Positions 11,020 to 20,260 of a stretch of 64,000 nucleotides of DNA are shown here, piece after piece. The translations under genes and the position numbers were made by a program. The stretch spans positions 18,983 through 82,982 of the forward strand of contig NZ_JACHXS010000018.1 in NCBI RefSeq assembly GCF_014192225.1, written 5' to 3'. The notes under the pieces are model-generated. The model was not told where the DNA came from, made no database searches, and saw nothing but the letters and a program-made list of their open reading frames with translations. This stretch comes from Pseudoduganella umbonata. GTDB lineage: Bacteria; Pseudomonadota; Gammaproteobacteria; Burkholderiales; Burkholderiaceae_D. Each line of letters opens with the position of its first letter. Positions within the stretch are counted from its first letter, which is position 1.

Positions 11020-12804
11020 CTAAGCCGGCGACTGGGAACCCGGCCGCTGGGCGCAGCGCACCAGCTCGCGGCCGTCGACCGTTTGCACGATGAGCCTGCT
11101 GAAATTTCCCCAGGCGATGTAGTAACCGAAGACGTAATCCATCACCTGGGCAAGCGAGTAAATGCTGCGATGGGTGAAGGCTGCTTCATCGACCGTCAGC
11201 CGTATCTGGTAGCCATAGGCCAGCGACGAGCCATATTCGTGGCGCAGCGCTCCCTTGATTTCGCTGCGATCCACCGCGACGATGCCAGCCAATTGACGTT
11301 CCGTTACCGCACAATCGGGCCTCGCGTGCAGGCGCAGCAGCTCGAGTAGGCTTGGCAGGTCGAACTGGGTTAAGGCTCGGCCGCCGGCGCTGCCGGCGCC
11401 GAGCACCTCGAAGTGATCGTCCGGCTTGTCCGCCAGGACGAGCGGCGCAGTCGGTGTGCATAGCAGGCGGATGGTGCATGCTGCTGCCACCTCATCGCCG
11501 ACCAGGTCGCCGCCGGCGCGGCCCACCGGCAGCGTCGCAGGCAGGCTCCCATTGGTGCAGGTAAGCTGCGCTGTCGCCGTTCCTTCAGCCAGGAGGAGCG
11601 GTTTGCGCCGGTCGTCCAGAAACGACACCGTGTCTTCGGTGCCGAGCGTAGGGTTCGCCCGCTTGAAGGTCCACCGTTTCGTTGGCGCCACGCATTGCTC
11701 ACCAGCCCATTCCAGGTCGACCGCCGCATTGCCGCCGTCCACCGCGCATAACAGCTTTATCGAATCGATGCTGTAGATCGCGATCTCCGCATCGTTCGAG
11801 CGCCGCGCGATGAGCGGATAGACGTCCTGCCCCTCCGTTATCCGGATCGCTTCCGATGCATTGGAAAACATGTTCACGACAGGCGTGCAGCCGAGCCGCA
11901 ATGCCGTCGCCGGCAAGGCGCGAAGCAGCTGCGGCGTGGATGTCTGATGCAGGTCCGGCACGATCATGTGCAGCACCACACGCTGCGCGCCCTTCGGGGA
12001 TTCGGCGAGTACGGACTTCAGGTCGATATCGAAGAAGTCGAACTTCTCCGGGAACGCAAAATACTCGGCGAGCAGGCGCAGGCTGTCCTCCTGTCGCCGC
12101 GGCGTCGGCAGCAGGGCTTCGCTGCGCGAAAGGCCTACTGGTGTCAATGGCGATATTTTCAGCTTCCACCATTGCTGTTCCGACTCGACGCAGGTACACA
12201 GCGTGCGCGCGAACAGGCCTTCATAGAGGGCCGTGCGCGTGGCGGCATCGGTATCGATGAAGACCCGTACCGGCTCGGCGATGGCCTTGTCGAGCGAGAT
12301 GGCCGGATCCGTGCTTTCGATGACGATCCTGATCGCACCGCCCGCGCTCGGTGGCAGGCCAAGGGATAGTGGCGCATCCACACGGGCCGTATAGCTGGCG
12401 GTCAGCGCAAGCGCCGGAATGGTCACGTCGTAGACGGTGCGGAACCGGCATGCCGGTTCTGACTTGAAATGGAACTCGGTGCCGCGCGGGATCGTGGCGC
12501 TCACCCGTTGCGTGCCCGCGTCAAAGTGCGCCACCGAGCAGGAAGGCACAGGGTTCAGGTAAAACGGGCTGAGGATGGCCAGCAGGTCGTTGGTGAGCCG
12601 CGTGTGGTAATAGTCGAGATTCCACGCATTTTTCGCGCACAGCAAGGCGGTTCCCTGCATTACTCGCTCGGTCACCGGATCGACACCCTGCCCGGCCGAT
12701 ACCCCAAGCGTGGAAGCCAACGCAGGATTTCGCGATATCAGCTCTTTAAAATTGCGGCGCAAGATACCCATCTCGCGCTCGAAGTACGGAAGAAGTTTGT
12801 CCAT
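11020..12804 (-). CDS. tssF: T6SS baseplate subunit TssF (orphan copy)
   Basis: The protein has 594 residues, the normal TssF size. It begins MDKLLPYFEREMGILRRNFKE, matching the conserved TssF start, then has QGTALLCAKNAWNLDYYHTRLTNDLLAILSPFYLNPVPS-type text early on. A late YGYQIRLTVDEAAFTHRSIYSLAQVMDYVFGYY... block is also characteristic. The ATG at 12804 is chosen for this family start and a GAGAGG upstream; 28 further upstream codons are in frame but unlikely to be translated. TssF normally acts with TssG, TssE and TssK in the baseplate wedge. None of those genes is in the window; tssF is instead the first gene of a vgrG-effector operon. Confidence 0.9.
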   Translation of the reverse strand: MDKLLPYFEREMGILRRNFKELISRNPALASTLGVSAGQGVDPVTERVMQGTALLCAKNAWNLDYYHTRLTNDLLAILSPFYLNPVPSCSVAHFDAGTQRVSATIPRGTEFHFKSEPACRFRTVYDVTIPALALTASYTARVDAPLSLGLPPSAGGAIRIVIESTDPAISLDKAIAEPVRVFIDTDAATRTALYEGLFARTLCTCVESEQQWWKLKISPLTPVGLSRSEALLPTPRRQEDSLRLLAEYFAFPEKFDFFDIDLKSVLAESPKGAQRVVLHMIVPDLHQTSTPQLLRALPATALRLGCTPVVNMFSNASEAIRITEGQDVYPLIARRSNDAEIAIYSIDSIKLLCAVDGGNAAVDLEWAGEQCVAPTKRWTFKRANPTLGTEDTVSFLDDRRKPLLLAEGTATAQLTCTNGSLPATLPVGRAGGDLVGDEVAAACTIRLLCTPTAPLVLADKPDDHFEVLGAGSAGGRALTQFDLPSLLELLRLHARPDCAVTERQLAGIVAVDRSEIKGALRHEYGSSLAYGYQIRLTVDEAAFTHRSIYSLAQVMDYVFGYYIAWGNFSRLIVQTVDGRELVRCAQRPGSQSPA

Positions 12805-13134
12805 CGATCGACCTCTCAGATGGGAAGGCCGACGATGGGAGCTCGCCCCATCATTGCTTTCCGTTGATAACGAAAAGCAATATCGCATAGCAAGATCCGA
12901 CGCATATTGACGCTAGGCAATTCCCTGCCGCTTGCCGGCAGATGCGGGCAAGCGGCATATCACTTGTGCTATACCCGCACGAGGTAAATCTGATTGATCA
13001 CAACAATCGCAAGATGCGGTCGCGGGGATCATGACTTCAGGATACTGATGGGATGATGTTGAGCCGCGCAGGCATGTCATCGAGACAAAGGCTCTGCCGG
13101 TCCGATATTGAAGTTTGTTTTTCTCGCGCTGCAA
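12805..13134. other. Gene-free stretch upstream of tssF
   Basis: About 330 bases without a convincing gene. It should hold the promoter for the leftward T6SS operon, but I could not assign -35/-10 boxes. A perfect 11-bp inverted repeat is present: TGCCGCTTGCC at 12926-12936 and GGCAAGCGGCA at 12947-12957 with a 10-base loop. It has no adjacent T run, so it may be an operator or an RNA hairpin rather than a terminator. Short ORFs here have no recognisable product. Confidence 0.4.
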
Positions 13135-13165
13135 ATCATGAAGGGGCGCACGGCCCCTTCATGAT
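13135..13165 (-). terminator. Hairpin terminator after the PEP-CTERM gene
   Basis: Perfect 12-bp arms at 13135-13146 and 13154-13165 (ATCATGAAGGGG and its complement) with a 7-base loop. The hairpin overlaps the last base of the stop codon. Only a short T run follows on the minus strand, so termination strength is uncertain. Confidence 0.6.
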
Positions 13166-13785
13166 CAGGCGTTTACAACCAGGCTCTTTCCCCGCCGCGC
13201 CACAGCCCCTACCGCACCCAGCCCCAACAGCAGCATCCCGTAACTAGCCGGTTCCGGCACCGCCGCAACGGTATAGCCGAACGTGAACGTGGCCGAATTC
13301 CAGATGGCGTCAGCCCCCGCCACGCCGTCGATGTTCTCCGCGAATTCCAGGCGCAGGATGCCATCCTGGCCGACGCTGAAGCTGTAATCTCCCTGTTCCG
13401 CCCCCGTGTCGAGGTGGCGGAAATCCACGCTGCCCGAATACTGCGCCGTTCCGGCGTGATAGCCGCCGTCCGGATCGGCCAGGAAGCTGGGCAGGAAGTA
13501 AAGCTGGTTCCACTGCTGGCTGTCGCTGAGCTGCACGAAGGCTTCGTTCAGGAAGCTGCCCTCGTTCGCGGTCAGCGTCACGTCCCATGCGAACGTGTTC
13601 AAATGCGACTGCGCGCCAAGGTCCACTTCCACCACCGTATTGCCTTCCCAACTGAGGTAGGTGTTGCTTGCCACGTCTGACAAGGTGACGGTCTTCGTCA
13701 GGTCCGCCGCGTTGGCGGCCCCTCCGATGGCGCATGCCGCGATGGCGGCGAACATCACACTACGTACCGGTTTCAGGTTTTTCAC
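13165..13785 (-). CDS. PEP-CTERM sorting domain protein
   Basis: This is a secreted protein of about 206 residues. An N-terminal signal peptide ends near ...AIAACAIGGAANA. A beta-rich middle has no recognised domain. The C-terminal sorting signal is VPEPASYGMLLLGLGAVGAVARRGK, here read as VPEP, a hydrophobic helix and a basic end. Such proteins are processed by exosortase/XrtA-type systems and are often linked to exopolysaccharide; the sortase is not in this window. The start is taken at a GTG (13785) because AAAGGG lies 7 bases upstream and the signal peptide follows directly. A longer in-frame ORF to 13890 would put 35 non-signal residues in front. Confidence 0.85.
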   Translation of the reverse strand: MKNLKPVRSVMFAAIAACAIGGAANAADLTKTVTLSDVASNTYLSWEGNTVVEVDLGAQSHLNTFAWDVTLTANEGSFLNEAFVQLSDSQQWNQLYFLPSFLADPDGGYHAGTAQYSGSVDFRHLDTGAEQGDYSFSVGQDGILRLEFAENIDGVAGADAIWNSATFTFGYTVAAVPEPASYGMLLLGLGAVGAVARRGKSLVVNA

Positions 13786-13911
13786 GCACTGCCCTTTCGA
13801 GGTTGGGTACTTCAACTGGTGCAAAAAAAATAACATCAGCTGGACAGTTTGGCTGTCCCCCGAAAGTCTAGTCGGCACGCTGCCGAGCAAAATACAACAG
13901 CCGGGCCGCCA

Positions 13912-14424
13912 TCACGCCGGACTCGCAGCCCTCTGCCGTACCATCCGCGCAATCGTCACCAGGTTGACGACAGCAATCACCACTTCCAGCGCCGTTCCCC
14001 CGATCGAACCGGAAATCACGTTATTGGCGATCCAGAAGCAGGTCCCGACCAGCATCACAAGCCGCATCGGAATGCCCTGCAACAGGAACAGCGCCAGCGT
14101 ACCCAGGCAGGATGCGCCCAGTGGCAGCCAGTCGCTGGGCTGCTTCGCGAAATACAGCCCGAGGCAGATGTTGATTGCCACGACGGCCAGCGCCACCCAC
14201 ACGGAGCGGGTGCGCAGCGCCAGCAGGGACCGCAATAGCGACATCGTCGAACTGGCCACCGCCGTCGGATTCCCGAGCAGCGCGAAGTGCACCACGTAGG
14301 CCAGGCATTCGCCGGCCATGAACAGTTTGAAGCGGCGGTCGTCGGTCTGCAGGAAGGAGCCGACACCGAGGACGAACGCAACGTAGCCGACGCATTGCGC
14401 CGGCGAGAACCAGTCGATGGACAT
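13912..14424 (-). CDS. YgjV-family inner membrane protein
   Basis: This 170-residue integral membrane protein has about five to six predicted hydrophobic helices. It aligns from memory with E. coli YgjV: VGYVAFVLGVGSFLQTDDRRFK at the start, a LLRSLLALRTRSVWV middle, and CFWIANNVISGSIGGTALE near the end. The function of the family is not established. No Shine-Dalgarno is visible before the ATG at 14424, although the start matches the family. It is divergent from the TonB receptor gene. Confidence 0.85.
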   Translation of the reverse strand: MSIDWFSPAQCVGYVAFVLGVGSFLQTDDRRFKLFMAGECLAYVVHFALLGNPTAVASSTMSLLRSLLALRTRSVWVALAVVAINICLGLYFAKQPSDWLPLGASCLGTLALFLLQGIPMRLVMLVGTCFWIANNVISGSIGGTALEVVIAVVNLVTIARMVRQRAASPA

Positions 14425-14517
14425 GAGTAAGGAGGAAACCAGTGCGGAGCGCGATTATACCGGCCACCCCGCCGCTGTCGCTTAAGTAACAGCGCCCGGC
14501 GCTGCACGATCCGTGCG

Positions 14518-14534
14518 GCTGATGCAAAAGCAGC
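14518..14534. promoter_or_regulatory. 17-bp dyad RCTG-N9-CAGC upstream of the TonB receptor promoter
   Basis: GCTG, nine bases, CAGC. The centre (14526) lies 61.5 bases upstream of the -24 GG pair of the sigma-54 promoter at 14586. The motif at 17346 has exactly the same distance to its own promoter. It is proposed as an activator site (inference). Confidence 0.5.
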
Positions 14535-14585
14535 AACCGTTACGCTTCCGGCAGCAAAAAACCGGCCTGTATGCGTCCAGCCGCG

Positions 14586-14601
14586 TGGCATGAAACCTGC
14601 A
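14586..14601 (+). promoter_or_regulatory. Sigma-54 promoter of the TonB receptor gene
   Basis: TGGCAT (14586-14591), five bases, CTGCA (14597-14601), with exactly ten bases between the GG and GC pairs. It differs from the TGGCAC-N5-TTGCA consensus at two positions. The predicted start of transcription, near 14612, leaves a leader of about 33 bases to the ATG at 14645. Confidence 0.65.
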
Positions 14602-14644
14602 AAACAAGGGGTAACCCTTTTCACGACTTGCAGGAGATTTATCG

Positions 14645-17296
14645 ATGACGCAGTTCCCACGCCACCCGATCCGCGTCCAGCGGCTGACGCTTGCCGTCCA
14701 CCTGGCGCTGGCCGCCATGCACGCCGTCGCCGGTACCGGGGGCGGTCCCGATGCCGCCGAGGCGCAGGATGCCACGCTGCCGGTGGCGTCGGTGGTGATC
14801 GTTGGCGCGCAGGTCAACCATGCTATCGCCACGCGGCCGGTCAGCTCGGTGTATGGAACCGATACGAGCCTGCTCGATACGCCGCGGGCCGTGTCGCAGA
14901 TCTCGGCGGACCAGCTGGCACGCGACGGCATCCGCACCGCGGACGACTTGGTGAAATATGCACCGGGCGTCACCCGCAACGGCGGCCAGAACGTGTCGGT
15001 GGCGCCGCTGATCCGCGGCCAGGCTTCGGAGCTGTACCAGGATGGCCAGCGGACCTACAACGTGCGCCACCCGTTCAATACCAACGCCTTCGAAGGCGTG
15101 GACATCGTCGCCGGCCCGGCGCCGCAGGTGTTCGGCATTTCGTCGCGCAGCGGCGGCTATGCCAACTACCTGTCGAAGAAACCGGACTTCGAGCGCACGC
15201 GCGGCCAGGTAACGGGCCAGGTCGGTACCTGGGTACCGGGCGGCGGCTCGTATGGCGCCCATTCGCTGACATTCGATCTCACCGGCCCGCTGAGCGACAC
15301 GCTGGCCTACCGCGTCAGCGTCACGCCGCAGCGCGCCAAGGATTATGCGGAAGGCGTCAGCAACAACTACAACGCCTTCTATGGCGCGCTGGCGTGGAAA
15401 CCGCTGCCTGGGCTGCGCATCGACTGGAATGCCAGCGTCGACGATTACTACGACTTCAACGTCACCCACGGCTGGAACCGCGTCACGCAGCAACTGGTGG
15501 ACGGCGGCCAGTACTACGGCGGCCGCGCCACGCCGATCATCAGCGTGGGCAGCGGCGCGGCCACCCGCTATTACTCGCCGGTGTATGCGTCGGGCGCCTA
15601 CAACTCCGCCGTCACCGGCTGGCAACAGCGCACACTGGTCACCAATGCCGCCGGGGTGCGCCAGTTCGTGGCCGGGTCCCTGCTGCCGGCCAGCCAGTGG
15701 CCGGGCTTCCTCGCCAATCCCGCCACGCCGGGCACGGTGCGCGGCTGGGTCTACGATCCCACGGTGCAGGGCAATGGCCTGGTCGAACTGTCGGACTCCG
15801 CGTATTCGCGGCCGCAGGACCAGAACACGGCGCGGCGCGATACCTCGCAGCTGAAGGTAGCCTACGAATTGAACCGCGACTGGTCGATCGTCAACAGCAC
15901 GCTGTACCAGCGCTCGAAGGATACCGGCAACTCGGTCGGCAGCTTCTTCACCCAGTTCGAAGACCGCATCTTCGACAACCGCCTGGAACTGCGCGGCAAG
16001 GCCGGCACCACGCTGTTCGGCGTGCCGGTCCGCCACGACAGCAATACCGGCGCCAGCTACCGGCGCGAGCGCTACATCACGCGTGCCGCCAACAACAGCT
16101 TCACCATCAATCCTTATGACCTGACGGCACCGCTGGAGCTGAAAACGCCCGCCACGCTGCTTGGCCTGCCCACGCCGGCCGGTCCCGGCTCGTGGATCGG
16201 CACCGTCGGCGTACCCCAGTTGTCCGGCGCGTTCGGCTACCTGAATCTGCCGGCAATGTATCCGGCCGGCGGCGACTTCTATTCAGAGCGCGGCGGCTCG
16301 CCGGCCGCCGGTGGCGCCGTCTACACGTCGGATGGCCGCTGGACCAACCTGGCGCTGTTCACGCAGCAGAATTTCCTGGTCGCGGAACGCTACGGCATCA
16401 ACATCGGCCTGTCCGGCACCCGGGTCGATGCGGACATCCACAACCCGGTCTTCGTCACGCCGGCGCAGGAAGTGCGCGACGGCAAGCGCTTCTACCTGCC
16501 GGCCGCCCAGGTCAGCCTGCTGTTCAAGCCCACGCCATCGAGCACGCTGTACATCACGCACGACCGCTCGTATGCGATCAACACGGGCGGTTTCGCGGAC
16601 GTCCTCACGTGGGGCGCGAACAACCAGCTCAACCCGCTGAACTTCCGCAGTTTGAGCCGCCTGCTCGAAGTGGGCGCGAAGGCGGAACTGATCCCGGATC
16701 GCCTGCACGCCACCATCGCCGCCTATCGCCAGAAACGCGATACGGCACCGCTGACGGACGGTTCGATCCCAAAGCTGGAAGTGCATGGCGTGGATGCGTC
16801 GCTGCGCTGGCAGGCCTCGCGCGACGTGGCGGCCGGCCTGAACTACACGCTGCTCAATGCGAAGTACACGTATGTCAGCTACCCGGCCGGTTTCTTCTCG
16901 CCGTGGGGCTTCGTGGCCGACAACGCCACCGTGTTCGCGGACGGGAATGCGCTGAACCAGCGTGCCGCCCCCGGCTCCGCGGCGGCACCCGGCATTCCGA
17001 AACACTCGCTGACCGGCTACGTGGACGTGAAGTTCGGCGGCGGCTTCGGTTCCGAGGTATCGGCATGGTGGACCAGCAAGTGGGCCACCAGCCTGACACA
17101 GACGGCATGGGTGCCGAGCGGGCATAACGTGAACCTGACGCTGTACTACCGCAAGCCGACGTGGGACGTGGCACTGCGCGTGCTGAACCTGACGGACGAG
17201 CGCAACTTCGTCAACGGCCTCACCGGCCCCACCACCGAGTTCCTGCAGCCGGGCATTCCACGTGCGCTGCAGGCCACGTTCGCCTACCGCTTCTAG
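14645..17296 (+). CDS. TonB-dependent outer membrane receptor of the organosulfur locus
   Basis: This 883-residue receptor has a signal peptide (residues 1 to about 29). A TonB-box-like SVVIVGAQ lies near residue 49. The plug has SSVYGTDTSLLDTPRAVSQIS and DDLVKYAPGVTRNGGQNVSVA, and a long beta-barrel follows, ending in the typical ATFAYRF. It sequence-resembles siderophore receptors, but its context is different. It has its own sigma-54 promoter and lies directly upstream of a sigma-54-driven operon for a monooxygenase and an ABC importer. I therefore infer that it carries an organosulfur compound, not an iron chelate, across the outer membrane. A GGAG sits nine bases before the ATG. No Fur-type site was recognised upstream. 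Confidence 0.85.
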   Translation: MTQFPRHPIRVQRLTLAVHLALAAMHAVAGTGGGPDAAEAQDATLPVASVVIVGAQVNHAIATRPVSSVYGTDTSLLDTPRAVSQISADQLARDGIRTADDLVKYAPGVTRNGGQNVSVAPLIRGQASELYQDGQRTYNVRHPFNTNAFEGVDIVAGPAPQVFGISSRSGGYANYLSKKPDFERTRGQVTGQVGTWVPGGGSYGAHSLTFDLTGPLSDTLAYRVSVTPQRAKDYAEGVSNNYNAFYGALAWKPLPGLRIDWNASVDDYYDFNVTHGWNRVTQQLVDGGQYYGGRATPIISVGSGAATRYYSPVYASGAYNSAVTGWQQRTLVTNAAGVRQFVAGSLLPASQWPGFLANPATPGTVRGWVYDPTVQGNGLVELSDSAYSRPQDQNTARRDTSQLKVAYELNRDWSIVNSTLYQRSKDTGNSVGSFFTQFEDRIFDNRLELRGKAGTTLFGVPVRHDSNTGASYRRERYITRAANNSFTINPYDLTAPLELKTPATLLGLPTPAGPGSWIGTVGVPQLSGAFGYLNLPAMYPAGGDFYSERGGSPAAGGAVYTSDGRWTNLALFTQQNFLVAERYGINIGLSGTRVDADIHNPVFVTPAQEVRDGKRFYLPAAQVSLLFKPTPSSTLYITHDRSYAINTGGFADVLTWGANNQLNPLNFRSLSRLLEVGAKAELIPDRLHATIAAYRQKRDTAPLTDGSIPKLEVHGVDASLRWQASRDVAAGLNYTLLNAKYTYVSYPAGFFSPWGFVADNATVFADGNALNQRAAPGSAAAPGIPKHSLTGYVDVKFGGGFGSEVSAWWTSKWATSLTQTAWVPSGHNVNLTLYYRKPTWDVALRVLNLTDERNFVNGLTGPTTEFLQPGIPRALQATFAYRF

Positions 17297-17341
17297 GCTG
17301 CGGCCAGGCCCCGCGGACGGGGCGCGGTTGGCTGGACAGCA

Positions 17342-17369
17342 CGGCACTGTTGAAAAATCAGCAGTGCCG
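17342..17369. promoter_or_regulatory. Inverted repeat containing the 17-bp dyad, upstream of the monooxygenase operon
   Basis: CGGCACTG (17342-17349) and CAGTGCCG (17362-17369) form an 8-bp dyad. Within it ACTG-N9-CAGC (17346-17362) matches the motif found at the other sigma-54 promoters. The motif centre is 61.5 bases from the -24 GG at 17415. The hairpin could also stop TonB receptor transcripts, but no T run follows it. Confidence 0.5.
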
Positions 17370-17413
17370 CGTTGCGCGCGCAGCATCCATGCCGCCTTTT
17401 GCCCCGCCGCGAA

Positions 17414-17429
17414 TGGCACGGCTCTTGCA
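17414..17429 (+). promoter_or_regulatory. Sigma-54 promoter of the monooxygenase-ABC operon
   Basis: TGGCAC (17414-17419), five bases, TTGCA (17425-17429) is a perfect match to the -24/-12 consensus. Transcription should start near 17440, 22 bases before the ATG of the first gene. Confidence 0.85.
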
Positions 17430-17461
17430 AATATCTGGATACAGCAAACACGGAGTCAAGC

Positions 17462-18682
17462 ATGAGCAACAAGAACAACGGTGTCAGGATCCTGTGGTAC
17501 CTCACCGCGCCGGACGGCCAGGTGCCGTGGGAAGCGGACGGCCGCTGGCAGACCGGTTTCGGCCACCTGCAGCAGCTGGCGGGCACGATCGACAAGCTGG
17601 GTTACTACGGCGCGCTGCTGGCCACCGGCGCGGACGAGGTCAACGTGCTGGCGGCATCGGTGCTGTCGGTCACGTCGCGGATGAAATTCGTCGCCGCCGT
17701 CTACCCCGGCCTGATCGCGCCGGCCAAGCTGGCGCAGATCGCGCAGACGATCAACCGCTTTTCCGGCAACCGGCTGGTGTACAACGCCGTCAACGGCAGC
17801 GATGCGATGCTGCCTGCCCAGGGCATCCACCTGGCGCACGACGAACGCTACGCATACAGCCTGGAATACTGGGAAGCGTTCCAGCGCCTGTATGCCGGCA
17901 GTACCGAAGGCTACGACGGCAAGTACATCCAGATCGCGCCGCGGCCCGCCAATTTCGGCGGCGGCAGCCAGCGCGGTGCGCCGCCGCCGCGCTACGAGCC
18001 GTTCGAATTGTGGGGCGCGGGCACGTCGAGTGCCGGCGTGGCGCACTCGGTGCGGTCGCTGGACGTGTACCTGAGCTTCGCCAACACGCCGCAAAAACTG
18101 GGCGACAAGTTCCGCAATGTCGGCGCCGAGGCGGCGAAGATCGGCCGCCAGCTGGAATACGGCACGCGCCTGCAGATCATCGTGCGCGAAACGGAAGAAG
18201 AGGCGTGGGAGTATGCCGAGTACCTGGTCAGCCGCACCTCCGTGGAGTATGCGCGCCAGTCGATCGAGCGGCAGCTTCCGCCCGGCGAGAGCTTCGACAC
18301 GTACGTCAGCCCGGACCCGCAGGTGAACCGCAACCTCGAGCAGATCCGCGCCGGCCGCCTGCCGAAGGCGCGCGACTACGAGATCTATCCGAACATCTGG
18401 ACCGGCCCCGCCCTGCACGGCTTCAACGTGCTTGGCCCGGCGCAGGGCACCACGCTGGTCGGCAGCGCCGAGAACGTGGCGGCGCGCATCCGCGAATTCC
18501 AGGAACAGGGCGTGGGCACCTTCATCCTGTCGGGCTGGCCGCTGATCGAGGAAGCGTACCGGGTGGCGGACCTGCTGTTCCCGCTGCTGGACCTGGACCA
18601 TGGCTTCGACGTGCCGCTGCTGTCGCCGCATAAACGCCGGAGTGTTCCCGCGGCGGCACCGGCGCTGCCGGCAGCCGCCTGA
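17462..18682 (+). CDS. SsuD-type FMN-dependent monooxygenase (LLM class)
   Basis: A 406-residue luciferase-like (LLM) flavin monooxygenase. The closest familiar relative is alkanesulfonate monooxygenase SsuD. Shared features are ILWYLTAPDGQ at the start, the YNAVNGSD segment, HDERYAYSLEYWEAFQRLY, and a C-terminal GTTLVGSAENVAARIREFQEQG...EEAYRVADLLFP. The SsuD group uses reduced FMN and oxygen to cleave C-S bonds in sulfonates, releasing sulfite. The ATG at 17462 is supported by GGAG seven bases upstream and by the sigma-54 promoter at 17414; longer in-frame starts fall inside that promoter. It is the first gene of a six-gene operon with an ABC importer and a second monooxygenase. No flavin reductase is encoded nearby. 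The exact substrate is unknown. Confidence 0.88.
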   Translation: MSNKNNGVRILWYLTAPDGQVPWEADGRWQTGFGHLQQLAGTIDKLGYYGALLATGADEVNVLAASVLSVTSRMKFVAAVYPGLIAPAKLAQIAQTINRFSGNRLVYNAVNGSDAMLPAQGIHLAHDERYAYSLEYWEAFQRLYAGSTEGYDGKYIQIAPRPANFGGGSQRGAPPPRYEPFELWGAGTSSAGVAHSVRSLDVYLSFANTPQKLGDKFRNVGAEAAKIGRQLEYGTRLQIIVRETEEEAWEYAEYLVSRTSVEYARQSIERQLPPGESFDTYVSPDPQVNRNLEQIRAGRLPKARDYEIYPNIWTGPALHGFNVLGPAQGTTLVGSAENVAARIREFQEQGVGTFILSGWPLIEEAYRVADLLFPLLDLDHGFDVPLLSPHKRRSVPAAAPALPAAA

Positions 18683-18692
18683 GGGGCCGGCC

Positions 18693-20258
18693 ATGACGGA
18701 ACCGACTTCGCGCAGGCACTTCCTGCAGGGCGGCCTGCTGCTGGGCGCCGCGGCACTGGGCGGCAGTGCCCTGCTGGCCGGCTGCGGCAGGGAGCAGGCG
18801 GCCACGCCCGCCGCACCGGTGGACGACACGCCGCGCCGCGGCGGCAGGCTGCGGCTCGGCATCGTCGACGGCAGCCAGAGCGGCAACCTGGATGTCCACA
18901 AGCCCGTCGGCAGCGGCATCATCCGCGGCTTCGCGCTGTACAGCAAGCTGTGGGAGTGGAGCGAGCACATGACGCCGGAACTGGCGCTGGCCGAGGAGGT
19001 GAGCATCAACGCCAACGCCAGCGCGTGGACGATCCGGCTGCGCAAAGGCCTCGAATTCCACCATGGTAAAACCATCACGGCGGACGACCTGATCTTCTCC
19101 GCGCGCCGCCTGTCCGATCCGGAATTGGCATCGCCGTACGCGGCGCTGGTCAGCCGCATCGACCGCGACAACATCGTCAAGCTGGACGAGCGCACGATCC
19201 GCGTACCGATCAAGCATGGCGCCGGCTTCCTGCCGCTGCCGGACGGCTGGGTCAATTTCGGCGGCATCGTCCCCACCGATTACCACCCGGTCACCAATCC
19301 GGTCGGCGCCGGGCCCTACAAACTAAAATCGTTCAACCCCGGCCAGCGTTCGCTGTTCACCCGCTTCGACAATTACTTCAAGCCCGGCCAGCCGTATGCG
19401 GACGAGCTGGAAATCATCGAATTCAAGGACCAGACCTCGCGCGTGGCCGCCCTGCTGGCCGGCCAGATCGATACCGCCTATGCGTTGAGCCCGGAGCAGG
19501 TGGTGCCGTTGCGGGCCAACGGCGGCGCGTCGGTGCTGGTCAGCCGCACGCACGGCTGGCACGGCTTCGAAATGAACCTCGACGCCGAACCGTTCCGCGA
19601 CGTGCGCGTGCGGCAGGCCTTCCGGCTGCTGGCCAACCGCCCGGAACTGGTGGCGCGCGCGCTGGGCGGCCATGGCCGCATCGCCAACGACCTGTACTCG
19701 CCGCTCGACCCCACGTTCAACAAGGCGATTGCCCAGCGTCCGCACGACGTGGAACAGGCCAGGGCGCTGCTGCGCGCGGCCGGCAAAGCGGACCTGCGCC
19801 TGGAACTGGCCGCCGGCCCGGGCGGCGCCCCGGCGGCCCAGGTGTTCGCCAACCAGGCGAAGCTGGCCGGCGTCGACGTGCGCGTGCGCCAGGTCGATGC
19901 CGCCACCTACAACGGCCCGCTGCGCGACAGCTGGGCGATGAGCACTACCTACCGGCTCGGCGGCGAATTCCTGCATACGGCGTCGATCACGGATGCGCCA
20001 CTGGCGGCCGTCAACAAGACCCACTTCAAGGATGCGCGCTTCGCCGAATTGTTCGAACAGGCGCTGGGTGAAACGGATGTGCTCAAGCGACAGGCGCTGG
20101 TCCACGAGGCGCAGCAGATCCAGCACGACCGGGGCGGCCTGCTGATCTGGGGCTTTACCGACGTGGTCGATGGCATCGCCGCCAACGTGGGCGGCGCGCG
20201 GGCCGAGCGCTCGCACTTCCCCACCTGGCGCTTCGACGACCTGTGGCTGAGGAGCTGA
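18693..20258 (+). CDS. ABC importer substrate-binding lipoprotein (SBP_bac_5, Opp/Dpp type)
   Basis: This 521-residue binding protein has a twin-arginine start (SRRHFL, residues 6-11) and a lipobox LLAGC with Cys31 as the lipidation site. It should therefore be anchored in the periplasm, possibly after Tat export. The body is of the family-5 type used for oligopeptides, with LWEWSEHMTPELALAEEV, GLEFHHGKTITADDLIFSARRL and VGAGPYKLKSFNPGQ. It is encoded eleven bases after the monooxygenase, with GAGGGG before its ATG, and is followed by both permeases and a fused ATPase. The operon and promoter suggest that it binds an organosulfur compound rather than a peptide; this is inference. Confidence 0.9.
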   Translation: MTEPTSRRHFLQGGLLLGAAALGGSALLAGCGREQAATPAAPVDDTPRRGGRLRLGIVDGSQSGNLDVHKPVGSGIIRGFALYSKLWEWSEHMTPELALAEEVSINANASAWTIRLRKGLEFHHGKTITADDLIFSARRLSDPELASPYAALVSRIDRDNIVKLDERTIRVPIKHGAGFLPLPDGWVNFGGIVPTDYHPVTNPVGAGPYKLKSFNPGQRSLFTRFDNYFKPGQPYADELEIIEFKDQTSRVAALLAGQIDTAYALSPEQVVPLRANGGASVLVSRTHGWHGFEMNLDAEPFRDVRVRQAFRLLANRPELVARALGGHGRIANDLYSPLDPTFNKAIAQRPHDVEQARALLRAAGKADLRLELAAGPGGAPAAQVFANQAKLAGVDVRVRQVDAATYNGPLRDSWAMSTTYRLGGEFLHTASITDAPLAAVNKTHFKDARFAELFEQALGETDVLKRQALVHEAQQIQHDRGGLLIWGFTDVVDGIAANVGGARAERSHFPTWRFDDLWLRS

Positions 20259-20260
20259 CC

